Below are positions 8,797-17,721 of a stretch of 64,000 nucleotides of DNA, in pieces. The position numbers and the translations under genes are program-made. The stretch lies in assembly GCA_026417975.1 (NCBI GenBank), contig JAOACD010000016.1:186001-250000 (forward strand). The letters run 5' to 3'. This stretch comes from Melioribacter sp. GTDB lineage: Bacteria > Bacteroidota > Ignavibacteria > Ignavibacteriales > Melioribacteraceae. The notes under the pieces are model-generated. The model was not told the origin of the DNA and did not search any database. It saw only the letters and a list, made by a program, of their open reading frames with translations. Each line of letters starts with the position of its first letter. Position 1 is the first letter of the stretch.

Positions 8797-9710
8797 TAGT
8801 TATTGTTGGTCCTACTTGTTCTGGTAAAACAAAAGTAGCAATTAATCTAGCGGAAAAATTAGAAACTGAAATTATATCAGCTGATAGTCGTCAAATATAT
8901 AAATATCTAACAATTGGAACGGCAAAACCATCACAAGAAGAATTGGCAAGGATTAGACACCATTTTATAGACCAATTAGATCCCGATGAAGAGTATAATG
9001 TAAGCAGATTTGAAGAAGAAGCTTTAAGAATTATTAATAAATTAGCAGTTGAAAATAAAATTCCTGTAGTTGTAGGTGGGTCGGGATTATATATAAAAGC
9101 ATTGATTGATGGAATTTTTAATGAAGTTTCTGTAGATGAAGAATTTAGGAGAGAATTAAAAGAAAAAAGAGAAAAGTATGGTAATCAATTTCTTTATGAC
9201 GAGTTAAAAAAAGTTGATCCAATAAGTGCTTCCAAAATGCTCCCTCAGAACTGGAAGAGGGTAATGAGAGCATTGGAGGTATATCATCTGACAGGTAAAC
9301 CAATATGGCAATTTCATCAAACTTATAAAAGGGAGGTTAATTTTCAGTTTTATCAATTTGGATTATTATGGGAAAGACAAATATTGTATAGAAGAATTGA
9401 ACAAAGAGTTGATAAGATGGTCGAAGCAGGACTTGTAGAAGAAGTTAGAAATATTTTGGCAATGGGTTATTCTAAAAGTATTAATTCATTGAACACTGTA
9501 GGCTACAAGGAAATAATTTCTTTTCTTGAAAATGAAATAACTTTAGAAAGAGCTATTGAATTAATAAAAAGAAACACCAGAAGATTTGCAAAAAGACAAA
9601 TGACTTGGTTTAGAAAAGATAAAAGAATAAAATGGATTCCCGTCCTTACTGAAAGTGAATTATCATATGTTAGCAATTTTATTTTAAGTGAGATTAATCA
9701 GCTAAAGTAG
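8781..9710 (+). CDS. miaA: tRNA dimethylallyltransferase
   Basis: 309 residues, the normal length. MiaA adds a dimethylallyl group to N6 of A37 in tRNAs that read UNN codons, the first step to ms2i6A. Signatures: P-loop GPTCSGKT near residues 9-16, DSRQIYK (about 34-40), TAKPSQEE, HHFID, the GGSGLYIKAL motif and the C-terminal RRFAKRQMTWFR tRNA-contact segment. It starts inside the end of pcm (16-base overlap), so the two are probably one transcript. miaB is not in the window. Confidence 0.96.
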   Translation: MEWKVIVIVGPTCSGKTKVAINLAEKLETEIISADSRQIYKYLTIGTAKPSQEELARIRHHFIDQLDPDEEYNVSRFEEEALRIINKLAVENKIPVVVGGSGLYIKALIDGIFNEVSVDEEFRRELKEKREKYGNQFLYDELKKVDPISASKMLPQNWKRVMRALEVYHLTGKPIWQFHQTYKREVNFQFYQFGLLWERQILYRRIEQRVDKMVEAGLVEEVRNILAMGYSKSINSLNTVGYKEIISFLENEITLERAIELIKRNTRRFAKRQMTWFRKDKRIKWIPVLTESELSYVSNFILSEINQLK

Positions 9711-9807
9711 GTTTATTAACTTTATCTGTTATAATAAGTAAAATAAAATGTAAATTTGTACCTAAAAATTTTTAACTTATTCTCAATTAAGAAAGAAAGG
9801 AGATAAT

Positions 9808-10909
9808 ATGTTTGAAGAACAATTGAGAAGATTAAATGAGTTAGGTGAAAAAATTAAGAACTTAAGAGGTTATCTTTAAGTTAGAGGAGAAAGAAAAACA
9901 AATTTTAGAAATACGAAAAAAATCAGAATCTCCTGATTTCTGGAATGACCAAAAAACTGCTCAAGCCCTATTGCAAAAATCGAAATCTTTGCAAGAGTGG
10001 ATTGATTCTTGGAACGAGTTAGATAGAAAAGAAAAACATTTACGTGAGTTTATTGAACTTGCTGAATCTGAAAATGATGAATCTCTTGCTGCTGAAATAG
10101 AAAAAGAAATCTCAGAAATTCAAGATACATATTCTAGACTAGAATTAAAAAGTATGTTAAGCGGTAAAGATGATGATAAAAATTGTATTCTTACAATTCA
10201 CTCTGGTGCAGGGGGAACTGAAGCTCAAGACTGGGCGGAAATGCTTATGCGTATGTATTTGAGATGGGGTGAACAAAATGGCTATAAAATGACTTTGATT
10301 GACTACCTTGAAGGTGAAGGAGCAGGTATAAAAAGTGCAACAATAGAAGTTGAAGGACCTTTTGCTTATGGATATCTTAAAGCCGAAAATGGTGTACATA
10401 GACTTGTTAGGATTTCTCCCTTTGACGCAAATAAAAGAAGACATACATCTTTTGCATCTGTTTTTGTTATGCCAGAAGTAGACGATACGATTGAAATTGA
10501 AATTAATCCAGCCGATTTGAAAATTGATACTTTTCGTTCAGGTGGTAAGGGTGGTCAAAATGTAAATAAAGTTGAAACTGCTGTAAGAATTACACATATT
10601 CCAACTGGAATTGTTGCTGCCTGTCAATCTGAACGTTCTCAATTACAAAACAAAAATAACGCAATGAAATTGTTAAAAGCAAAGCTTTATCAACTTGAAT
10701 TAGAAAAGCAGCAAGCTCAACTAAGTGAATTAGAAAAAAGTAAAATGAAAATTGAATGGGGAAGCCAAATTCGCTCTTATGTATTTCATCCTTACAATTT
10801 AGTTAAAGACCATAGAACAGGCTATGAAACATCAGACATTCAAGGTGTAATGGATGGAGATATAAATAATTTTATAAGAGAATACCTATTGAAATTTTCA
10901 CAAAATTAA
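9808..10909 (+). CDS. prfB: Peptide chain release factor 2, expressed by programmed +1 frameshift
   Basis: RF2 ends translation at UGA and UAA. Two overlapping frames encode it. The first, ATG 9808 to TAA 9877-9879, has 23 codons ending LRGYL. A +1 shift at CTT (9874-9876) that skips T9877 continues in the second frame (KLEEKEKQ...) to 10909, giving 366 residues, as in other RF2. An internal Shine-Dalgarno-like GAGG (9866-9869) lies just before the slip codon. Frame-shifted residues 24-54 restore the conserved SPDFWND segment. The protein has the RF2 tripeptide SPF, the catalytic GGQ ([11 protein letters not shown]) and Ala where E. coli K-12 has Thr246. Unusually the stop is UAA, not the UGA of typical sites. 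Ribosome site AAAGGAGA precedes ATG 9808. Confidence 0.95.
9861..9880 (+). promoter_or_regulatory. prfB +1 frameshift site (CTT TAA type)
   Basis: The cassette reads AGAGGTTATCTTTAAG (9865-9880): GAGG as internal Shine-Dalgarno, TAT, slip codon CTT, stop TAA, then G. Classical sites read CTT TGA C. tRNA-Leu can re-pair from CTT to TTT, as in E. coli. With UAA, release factor 1 could also terminate here, so control by RF2 level would be looser. Confidence 0.85.
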
Positions 10910-10921
10910 TGAGGGTTTTTT

Positions 10922-11257
10922 ATGGCTAAGCTAAGAAAATTTATGAAAGGTGAAATGATAGCAAATGAAGGAGAAAAAGCAACTAAATTTTTTGTACTTG
11001 TAGATGGTAAAGTTGGTATTTTTAAAAACGGTGTAAAAATAAGTGAGTTTGATAAAGAAGGAACAATACTTGGTGAAATGAGTCTTATCTTAAAGAAGCC
11101 ACGTACTGCATCAATACTTGCTATTACAAATGCAGAATTACTTGAAGTTGAAGGAGAAATTGAAGATATAATTAAACAATATCCCGACATTTCACGTAAA
11201 ATTATTTATTCTCTTGCAGAAAGGCTTGCAAAATTAACAGAAGAATTTACTAATTAA
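10922..11257 (+). CDS. Stand-alone cyclic-nucleotide-binding-domain protein
   Basis: 111 residues that form almost exactly one cNMP-binding (CAP_ED/cupin-like) domain and nothing else: ANEGEKATKFFVLVDGKVGIF, then LGEMSLILKKPRTASILA, where GEMSL...RTAS is the phosphate-binding cassette with the conserved Glu and Arg. No DNA-binding domain is present, so it is not a CRP-type regulator. Such single-domain proteins may bind cAMP or cGMP or act as partners of other proteins; the ligand is not known here. It begins 12 bases after prfB with GAGG before the ATG, and yjbQ follows after 15 bases. Confidence 0.85.
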   Translation: MAKLRKFMKGEMIANEGEKATKFFVLVDGKVGIFKNGVKISEFDKEGTILGEMSLILKKPRTASILAITNAELLEVEGEIEDIIKQYPDISRKIIYSLAERLAKLTEEFTN

Positions 11258-11272
11258 AAATCAGGGTTAATT

Positions 11273-11686
11273 ATGAAAAGTTATACTGAATACTTATGGT
11301 TCAATACAGCAAAAAAAAGAGAGTACATTAATATTACACAAGATGTAGAAAAAGCATTAAAGAAAAGTGGCATAAAAGAAGGAATGGTTTTGGTTTCGGC
11401 AATGCATATTACAGCAGGAGTTTATGTTAACGATGCAGAAAGCGGTTTAATACAAGATATAGATGAATGGCTCGAAAAACTCGCTCCATATAATCCACAT
11501 TATCGTCATCATCGCACAGGAGAAGATAATGGTGATGCCCATCTAAAAAGCTTGTTGGTTCATCATGAAGTGATAATTCCTGTTACAGATGGTAAGCTTG
11601 ACTTTGGACCATGGCAGCAAGTTTATTATGCTGAGTTTGATGGCCAAAGAAGAAAAAGAGTAATTATTAAAATAATTGGTGAATAG
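11273..11686 (+). CDS. YjbQ/UPF0047 family protein
   Basis: 137 residues, full length for the family. Recognised by [10 protein letters not shown], the [16 protein letters not shown] stretch with its metal-type His/Glu/Asp residues, and the C-terminal [20 protein letters not shown]. Members are annotated as secondary thiamine-phosphate synthase because E. coli YjbQ shows that weak activity; the true physiological role remains uncertain. It lies in a run of closely spaced plus-strand genes, 15 bases after the cNMP protein and 3 bases before the glycosyltransferase. Confidence 0.9.
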   Translation: MKSYTEYLWFNTAKKREYINITQDVEKALKKSGIKEGMVLVSAMHITAGVYVNDAESGLIQDIDEWLEKLAPYNPHYRHHRTGEDNGDAHLKSLLVHHEVIIPVTDGKLDFGPWQQVYYAEFDGQRRKRVIIKIIGE

Positions 11687-11689
11687 CAA

Positions 11690-12460
11690 TTGAATAATAA
11701 TAGAAAAAAAATTTCAGTTTTGATAATTGCATATAACGAAGAAAAAAATATACGTGAATGTCTTGAAAGTGTAAAATGGGCAGATGAAATTATTTTAGTA
11801 GACGCTGAAAGTAAAGATTCTACTGTAGATATAGCAAAAAATTATACTGATAAAATCTACATTCGCAAGTGGCAAGGATATTTTCAACAAAGAATGTTTT
11901 CTTTACAACAAGCTACAAATGAATGGATATTAAGTTTGGATGCAGATGAAAGAGTTTCAAATGAGCTTAGATATGAAATTGAAAGCATTTTGTCAAATGA
12001 AGTTGATGTTAATGGTTTTTATATTCCAAGAAGAAATCACTTTTTAGGTAAAGTAATTAAGTCTTGTTTTTGGTATCCTGATTATCAATTAAAATTATTT
12101 AGAAAACAATTTGCTACCGTAACTAACAGAAAAGTTCACGAAGCATTTGAGGTTTTTGGCAAGAAAAGTTACTTGAGAAATGATATAATCCATTTAACTC
12201 ACCAAAATTTGAAAGATACTTTTAGGAAAATAAACGAGTATTCAACTCTTCAAGCCGAGGAAAAAATAAAAGAAAAAAAAGTAAAACCTTATGATTTAAT
12301 TCTTCATCCAATTTCAGCTTTTTTAAACCATTTTATTTCACGCAAAGGCTATAAAGATGGAATTTATGGTTTAATGGTTTCTTTAGTTCATATGATTACA
12401 AATATGATGACCTACATGAAAATATGGGAATTACAAAATGCCGAATACAAAGAAAACTAA
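11690..12460 (+). CDS. Family 2 glycosyltransferase (LPS-core WaaE/KdtX-like)
   Basis: 256 residues with a TTG start 3 bases after the yjbQ stop. A GT2 GT-A fold is plain: SVLIIAYNEEKNI at the N-terminus, ADEIILVDAESKDST, and the metal-binding LSLDADERVS (DxD-type, about residues 81-90). YIPRRNHFLG and RKVHEAFEV are typical of the WaaE/KdtX branch, which adds a sugar to the inner core of lipopolysaccharide. A C-terminal hydrophobic helix probably keeps it at the inner membrane. The sugar cannot be predicted. Its end overlaps the MGMT-like gene by 23 bases. Confidence 0.88.
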   Translation: MNNNRKKISVLIIAYNEEKNIRECLESVKWADEIILVDAESKDSTVDIAKNYTDKIYIRKWQGYFQQRMFSLQQATNEWILSLDADERVSNELRYEIESILSNEVDVNGFYIPRRNHFLGKVIKSCFWYPDYQLKLFRKQFATVTNRKVHEAFEVFGKKSYLRNDIIHLTHQNLKDTFRKINEYSTLQAEEKIKEKKVKPYDLILHPISAFLNHFISRKGYKDGIYGLMVSLVHMITNMMTYMKIWELQNAEYKEN

Positions 12461-12779
12461 GAAAGATTTTTTTGATAAAGTTTATGAAATTGTAGCAAAG
12501 ATTCCTAAGGGGAAAGTTACAACATATGGTGCTATTGCAGAAACGTGTGGAATTCGTTCTGCTGCTAGAACTGTTGGATGGGCATTAAATAGTGCTAAAA
12601 ATACCAATCTTCCATGTCATAGAGTTGTTAACCGTATTGGTGCTCTAACCGGGAAGAATCATTTCGGAAATCCTATGTTAATGGAAGAATTACTACGTGC
12701 TGAAGGCATTGAATTTACTAAAGATAATTTTGTTAATATGTCAAAACATTTTTGGCATCCTAAAAGAGTTAATAAGTGA
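12438..12779 (+). CDS. MGMT-family DNA-binding-domain protein with active-site Cys
   Basis: 113 residues, matching only the C-terminal DNA-binding domain of O6-alkylguanine-DNA alkyltransferases. Landmarks: IPKGKVTTYGAIA, RTVGWAL (recognition helix with the Arg finger) and LPCHRVV with the acceptor-type Cys at about residue 60. Alkyltransferase-like proteins of this size (YbaZ type) usually have Trp here, so this one could be a real methyl acceptor despite lacking the N-terminal domain. The start lies inside the glycosyltransferase gene. The stop overlaps the convergent LiaF-like gene by 11 bases. Confidence 0.88.
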   Translation: MPNTKKTKKDFFDKVYEIVAKIPKGKVTTYGAIAETCGIRSAARTVGWALNSAKNTNLPCHRVVNRIGALTGKNHFGNPMLMEELLRAEGIEFTKDNFVNMSKHFWHPKRVNK

Positions 12780-13668
12780 AAATTTTTATAGATGACACTC
12801 CACCATTTAAGCGAATTAAGATTTTTTTCTTAGCCTGCGCAAAATTTTCAGTTTCGTAGAAGTTTGCATTTTTCTTCTTCATAACATCAAAATTTATTAA
12901 CACAGGAAACATATTATTTTGAAGCTGACAACCAGAGTCTTTTGGTATATAAATTTCTAATTTTGCAGCACCTAAATTTATATCAACATTAGTTGAATCA
13001 AATTTATCTCCTAATTTTATTACAATACTAGAGGCTCCTGTATTCATTTCTAAATTTCTTATTTTATAGTAAGATAAATCAAATTTAGACTTAACAGCAC
13101 CAAAGTTTAATTCTAAATCCCAAATTGGATTTTCATTTAAGTTAATATTTATACGGCTTTTAATTTTACCTACTGAGAAATGAAAGGTGCTCTTCTGAGG
13201 ACCAAAATTTACTGAATATATACTATTTTTTTTACTTACATTTAATTCGTAATCTGTTAAACTACCAAAATTTTCTATATTTATTAATTTATCTGTAGGT
13301 GGTCCAATTTCAAGGCGACCAGCACCAGCTTTCAGATTAAGTTTTGCAAGTTTTATAGTGGAATCATATTCTTTAAAATAGTTTTGCTGCAAGTCATTTA
13401 ATTTGTTTTCTGACCAATCAAAATTTGAAAAAAGATTTACTGTAATTCCAAAAATCATTACAGCTAAAAAAATTCCCATAAATGCACTTAATATAAGTTT
13501 TGCTAAATGGTTTTTGAAGATTATTATTATTCCCCAAAATATTAATATTAGAGGCCATATATTCCAAACAAAAGAAAAATCAGTTTTGATAATACTGTGC
13601 TTTGTTAATAAAAAAAGAATCCCTGCTGTAATTAGAAAAAAACCCCAGGATAATTGTTTGGTTTTCAT
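12769..13668 (-). CDS. LiaF-like membrane protein with DUF5668-type transmembrane region
   Basis: 299 residues. Four hydrophobic segments at the N-terminus (within about residues 5-95; LITAGILFLL, WPLILIFWGIIIIF) match the LiaI/LiaF-type transmembrane region. The remainder is a beta-repeat domain of the toast-rack/LiaF kind (KLNLKAGAGRLEIG, LNFGAVKSKFDLS, DINLGAAKLEIYI), three visible repeats that should stack as a beta-prism. LiaF proteins damp cell-envelope stress two-component systems in Firmicutes; in Bacteroidota relatives the role is unproven. It follows the PspC gene by 15 bases on the same strand, so they form a small envelope-stress operon. Confidence 0.8.
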   Translation of the reverse strand: MKTKQLSWGFFLITAGILFLLTKHSIIKTDFSFVWNIWPLILIFWGIIIIFKNHLAKLILSAFMGIFLAVMIFGITVNLFSNFDWSENKLNDLQQNYFKEYDSTIKLAKLNLKAGAGRLEIGPPTDKLINIENFGSLTDYELNVSKKNSIYSVNFGPQKSTFHFSVGKIKSRININLNENPIWDLELNFGAVKSKFDLSYYKIRNLEMNTGASSIVIKLGDKFDSTNVDINLGAAKLEIYIPKDSGCQLQNNMFPVLINFDVMKKKNANFYETENFAQAKKKILIRLNGGVSSIKIFTY

Positions 13669-13683
13669 TTCACGCCTCGCTCT

Positions 13684-14109
13684 TTATTTGCTAATAGAGT
13701 TCCAGATTAAAATTATTCCAATTATGATTAGTATAATAGGAAGTAAATCTACAAAACAAAATGAAGGAATGAATCTTTCAGCTAAAAATAGTAATCCTGT
13801 TGCAATCAAGATTATGCCAATTAAAACTCTACCTTTTCCATTTCTTTTTTTCCTAAATTTTTCTGAGGGTTCTTGAATATTCTGGTCCTCTGTTGATTCA
13901 TTTTTGATATTATAAGCCAGCTCTAATGGCTCTTCTGGGACTATAATCCATAGTATAATATAGAGAAGAACTCCAATGCCATTAATAAGAGTAATTAGAA
14001 CAAAAATTATTCTCATTAAAATTGGGTCTAATCCGAGGTACTCAGCTAGTCCTCCTGCAACACCGCCAAGTATTCGAAATTTCCTCGAGCGATATAATTT
14101 CTTTTCCAT
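13684..14109 (-). CDS. PspC-domain protein
   Basis: 141 residues. Residues 1-60 form a PspC domain (RSRKFRILGGVAGGLAEYLG, then a transmembrane helix ending LWIIVPEEP). A linker of charged residues and a basic stretch (KKRNGKGR) lead to two more hydrophobic segments of the DUF5668 kind (LIGIILIATGLLFL, LLPIILIIIGIILIW). PspC proteins sense or transmit membrane stress. A strong AAGGAGG ribosome site precedes the start on the minus strand. It is the first gene of a two-gene operon with the LiaF-like protein and is divergent from nadE. Confidence 0.9.
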   Translation of the reverse strand: MEKKLYRSRKFRILGGVAGGLAEYLGLDPILMRIIFVLITLINGIGVLLYIILWIIVPEEPLELAYNIKNESTEDQNIQEPSEKFRKKRNGKGRVLIGIILIATGLLFLAERFIPSFCFVDLLPIILIIIGIILIWNSISK

Positions 14110-14219
14110 TTTTGCCTCCTTAAGAAAGTAGTCAATTAATAAGACGATTCAATTATAGAAAGGTTTGAATTGATTTCTATACTTACTATTTTTTCTTTTA
14201 ATAAAAAAGAAATTTTTGT

Positions 14220-15860
14220 ATGAAAATTGCAATTTGTCAATATAATCCAATAATTGGTGATATTAACGGAAACAAAGAAAAAATTTTGAAGGGTTATAAT
14301 AAAGGTATTAATGATGGTGCAGATTTAGTAGTTTTTCCAGAGCTATTTCTGTGTGGTTATCCTCCGCTTGATTTAGTTGAGAAAAAAGAATTTAGAGATG
14401 CTGTTATAAATGCTACAGAAGATATTGCAAAACAAACTACGAGTGTTGGATTAATTTTTGGGACCATTACAGAAGATTATGAAGAATTAGTGGGAACAGG
14501 TGTATACAATTCTGCAGCACTTTGTTACGATGGAAATGTGCAATTTGTTCAAAGTAAATCATTAATACCAAATTATGATGTTTTTGATGAGGTTCGTTAC
14601 TTTGAACCAGCTAAAGAAGTAAAAGTACATTACTTTAAAAATGAAAAACTTGGTATTTCAATATGCGAAGATATTTGGAATGATGAAGATTATTGGAAAA
14701 AACGACGTTATCCAATTGACCCAGTGCAAAAACAAGTTGAACTTGGAGCAACAATTTTAATTAATATATCTGCAAGTCCTTATGCGTATGGGAAACGTAA
14801 ACTACGCCATCAAATGTTAAGTTTTCTTACAAAAACCGATAAATTACCTTTAATATATGCCTGCTGCGTAGGAGCTCAAACGGAATTAATATTCGATGGT
14901 GCAAGTATGTGTTTCGATTCTAATGGAAGATTATGCATGCTAGGAAAAGCTTTTCAGGAAGATTATTTCATATTTGATACAACAAAAAAATACGATGAAA
15001 TTTTAGATGTAGAAGCATCTTTTGAAGAAGAGGCTCTTAATGCATTAATTATGGGATTAAAAGATTATGCTGTAAAGACGGGTTTCAAAAAAGCGCTTGT
15101 TGGTTTAAGTGGGGGCATTGATTCTGCCCTTGTAACTTATATTGCTGTTCAAGCTTTAGGAAAGGAAAATGTTCATGTTGTTATGATGCCTTCAAAGTAT
15201 TCAAGCGAGGGAAGTATTAAAGATTCTGAGAAACTAATTAAGAATTTGGGCATCTCATCAGATAAAATTTCTATTCAGCCTGTTTTTGAAAAAGTAATTG
15301 ATATGCTAAAAGATGCATTTAAAAATAAACCAGAAGATATAACAGAAGAAAACATACAAGCAAGAATTAGAGGACTTTATTTAATGGCTCTCTCGAATAA
15401 ACACGGATATTTACTGTGTGCTACGGGTAATAAATCGGAAATGGCAACAGGTTATGCTACCTTATATGGAGATATGTGCGGAGCTTTGGCTGTCATTGGT
15501 GATGTTTATAAAACCCAGGTTTATAAAATAGTGAATTACATAAATAGAAATGGAGAAATTATACCATCTGAAATCGTAAATAAAGCTCCATCTGCCGAAT
15601 TAAAATTAAATCAAAAAGACCAAGATACTCTTCCTCCATATGAATTACTTGATAGAATTCTTAAAATGTATCTTGAAGAGCAAAAAGAGTATAATGAAAT
15701 ATGTAACGTGATTGGTGATTCTGAAACAGTAAAAAAAGTTCTACGCATGGTTGATATAAATGAATTTAAGAGAAAACAATCTGCCCCAGTACTAAGAATC
15801 TCTACTAAAGCTTTTGGTTATGGAAGAAGATTTCCTATTGTGCAGGGCTGGAGGAAATAA
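14220..15860 (+). CDS. nadE: Glutamine-dependent NAD+ synthase
   Basis: 546 residues, the two-domain form. The N-terminal nitrilase-like glutaminase (about 1-250) shows the Glu in PELFLCGYPP, the Lys in QSKSLIPNYDVF and the Cys in ISICEDIWND, which together release ammonia from glutamine. The C-terminal synthetase (about 270-546) has the PP-loop LSGGIDSALV, and CATGNKSEMATGY and SAELKLNQKDQD. It converts deamido-NAD to NAD with ATP. No clear ribosome site is seen before the ATG. Cytosolic; apparently monocistronic or leading into dsbD 30 bases later. Confidence 0.96.
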   Translation: MKIAICQYNPIIGDINGNKEKILKGYNKGINDGADLVVFPELFLCGYPPLDLVEKKEFRDAVINATEDIAKQTTSVGLIFGTITEDYEELVGTGVYNSAALCYDGNVQFVQSKSLIPNYDVFDEVRYFEPAKEVKVHYFKNEKLGISICEDIWNDEDYWKKRRYPIDPVQKQVELGATILINISASPYAYGKRKLRHQMLSFLTKTDKLPLIYACCVGAQTELIFDGASMCFDSNGRLCMLGKAFQEDYFIFDTTKKYDEILDVEASFEEEALNALIMGLKDYAVKTGFKKALVGLSGGIDSALVTYIAVQALGKENVHVVMMPSKYSSEGSIKDSEKLIKNLGISSDKISIQPVFEKVIDMLKDAFKNKPEDITEENIQARIRGLYLMALSNKHGYLLCATGNKSEMATGYATLYGDMCGALAVIGDVYKTQVYKIVNYINRNGEIIPSEIVNKAPSAELKLNQKDQDTLPPYELLDRILKMYLEEQKEYNEICNVIGDSETVKKVLRMVDINEFKRKQSAPVLRISTKAFGYGRRFPIVQGWRK

Positions 15861-15890
15861 TTCACTTTTAGATAATAAACTGAGGATGAA

Positions 15891-17639
15891 ATGTTGAAAA
15901 AGCTATTATTTATTTTTTTGTTTTTATTTACAAATATAATTTTTTCTCAATCGGATTTTAATAATATTTTAAAAATAGAATTAATAAAAGGCCAAGATAA
16001 GGCACATCCTAATTCCAATTTTAAATTTGCTGTTAAAGTAAAGATTAATAATTCTTGGCACATTAATTCAAATAAACCTAATGATGATTTTTTAATACCT
16101 ACTCAATTAATCCCTCTTGATAACAAATTTCAATTTGCACATGTAGTTTTTCCTAAAGCTAAAGAGTTAAGGTTTAGTTTTTCTGATAAACCAGTTTCTG
16201 TTTATGATGGGGAGTTTTTAATTGGCTGTTTGTTAAGAATTGATAGTGAAATTCAAATAGGGCAATATAAAGTTCCCATTCAATTAAGATATCAAGCTTG
16301 CAATAATGAGAGCTGTTTACCTCCTAAATCGATAGTTGATACATTAAATCTAGAAGTTGTAGAAAATACAACAAAGATTAAAGAAATAAATCAGGAATTA
16401 TTTAGTGAGATTAACTTTGAAGAAATTGCTTTATCAAGTAAAGATTCTATTGTAAATGAGCTTCAATCAAGTAGTTTATTGATAAGTTTAATTATTGTAT
16501 TTTTAGGAGGCTTGGCATTAAACTTAACTCCATGTGTATATCCACTTATTCCAATCACTATTGGATATTTTGGTGGGCAAAGTGAAGGAAGAACAGATAG
16601 ACTATTTTTCCTGGGCTTGCTTTATGTTTTAGGTATGGCTATAACATATTCGATAATTGGAGTAATTACTTCGTTGAGTGGAGCTATGTTTGGAGCTTTA
16701 TTACAAAATCCAATAGTGATAATTGGGGTTTCTTTATTATTTGTTATTCTTTCTTTAAGTCAGTTTGGTGTTTATGAATTTAAATTACCAGACTCAATAG
16801 TTACAAAAGTTGGTGGTGCAAAGTCTGGTATGCTTGGAGCTATCTTTATGGGATTGACAATGGGTATTGTAGCAGCACCATGTATAGGGCCATTTGTTTT
16901 GGGATTAGTTACTTATGTAGCAGCAAAAGGAGATCCTTATTATGGATTCATAATGTTTTTTGTCTTAGCACTTGGTTTAGGATTACCATACTTGTTGCTT
17001 GCTCTTTTTTCTGGCAAAATTAAAAGATTACCACGCTCAGGCGAGTGGATGGAAGGTGTTAAACATATTTTTGGATTGCTTTTACTTGGGATGGCAATTT
17101 ACTTTATAAAGACTTTATTCCCCCAAAGTGTTAATGTTTATTTTTTACCAGTCTTTGGAATTATCTCTGGTATATTCCTTTTGTTCTTTGACAAAATTGG
17201 GAATAGAGTTTTTTTGTTTAAGATTTTCAAGATAATTTTTTCAATAGCTGTAATTGGGATTTCAGTATATTCAATTTATCCTAAGGAAAAATTATCACCA
17301 AATTGGAAAATTTTTAGTGAAGAAGAATTCAATATAGCTCTTTCGAATAATAAAAAAGTTATAATTGATTTTTATGCTGATTGGTGTATACCATGTAAAG
17401 AATTAGATGCATTAACATTTTCAGACAGAGAAGTAATAGCCGAGATGAAAAATTTTGTTACTTTTAAGGTGGATATGACTCAAACCTTTTCTGAAAAAAA
17501 TGAAAAAATTAGAAATAAGTTTAATATTGTAGGTATACCAACAATAATAATAATAGATTCTAAAGGAAACGAAGTAGAAAGACTTACTGGTTTTGTTGAT
17601 GCAAAGGAATTTCTTAAAAAACTTAGAAATGTAAGATGA
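15891..17639 (+). CDS. dsbD: Thiol:disulfide interchange protein DsbD
   Basis: 582 residues with the three classic modules. After a signal peptide (to about residue 20), the periplasmic alpha domain carries the Cys pair in CNNESCLPP. Then come eight hydrophobic helices (about 195-460) with the two redox Cys in LTPCVYPLIP and AAPCIGPFVLG. The C-terminal thioredoxin-like gamma domain has ADWCIPCKEL. The protein carries reducing equivalents from cytosolic thioredoxin across the inner membrane to periplasmic thiols, for example in cytochrome c maturation. It begins 30 bases after nadE. Complete, with all six Cys present. Confidence 0.95.
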   Translation: MLKKLLFIFLFLFTNIIFSQSDFNNILKIELIKGQDKAHPNSNFKFAVKVKINNSWHINSNKPNDDFLIPTQLIPLDNKFQFAHVVFPKAKELRFSFSDKPVSVYDGEFLIGCLLRIDSEIQIGQYKVPIQLRYQACNNESCLPPKSIVDTLNLEVVENTTKIKEINQELFSEINFEEIALSSKDSIVNELQSSSLLISLIIVFLGGLALNLTPCVYPLIPITIGYFGGQSEGRTDRLFFLGLLYVLGMAITYSIIGVITSLSGAMFGALLQNPIVIIGVSLLFVILSLSQFGVYEFKLPDSIVTKVGGAKSGMLGAIFMGLTMGIVAAPCIGPFVLGLVTYVAAKGDPYYGFIMFFVLALGLGLPYLLLALFSGKIKRLPRSGEWMEGVKHIFGLLLLGMAIYFIKTLFPQSVNVYFLPVFGIISGIFLLFFDKIGNRVFLFKIFKIIFSIAVIGISVYSIYPKEKLSPNWKIFSEEEFNIALSNNKKVIIDFYADWCIPCKELDALTFSDREVIAEMKNFVTFKVDMTQTFSEKNEKIRNKFNIVGIPTIIIIDSKGNEVERLTGFVDAKEFLKKLRNVR

Positions 17640-17721
17640 TTTTTATCTATTTGAATTTGGAATTTATTTTATATTTTTAAGCAGATAAAAAGAAAAATTT
17701 AATTATTTAAGAGAAAGAAAA

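Noticed and set aside
9971-10909. prfB starting at an internal codon near 9971
   Set aside because: The upstream frame with LRGYL, internal Shine-Dalgarno and slip site matches the known RF2 frameshift arrangement and restores the family's full length.
17640-17691. Inverted repeat TTTTTATCT / AGATAAAAA after dsbD
   Set aside because: The arms are only A/T-rich and the loop is over 30 bases, with no T-run in the right place, so it is not a credible terminator.
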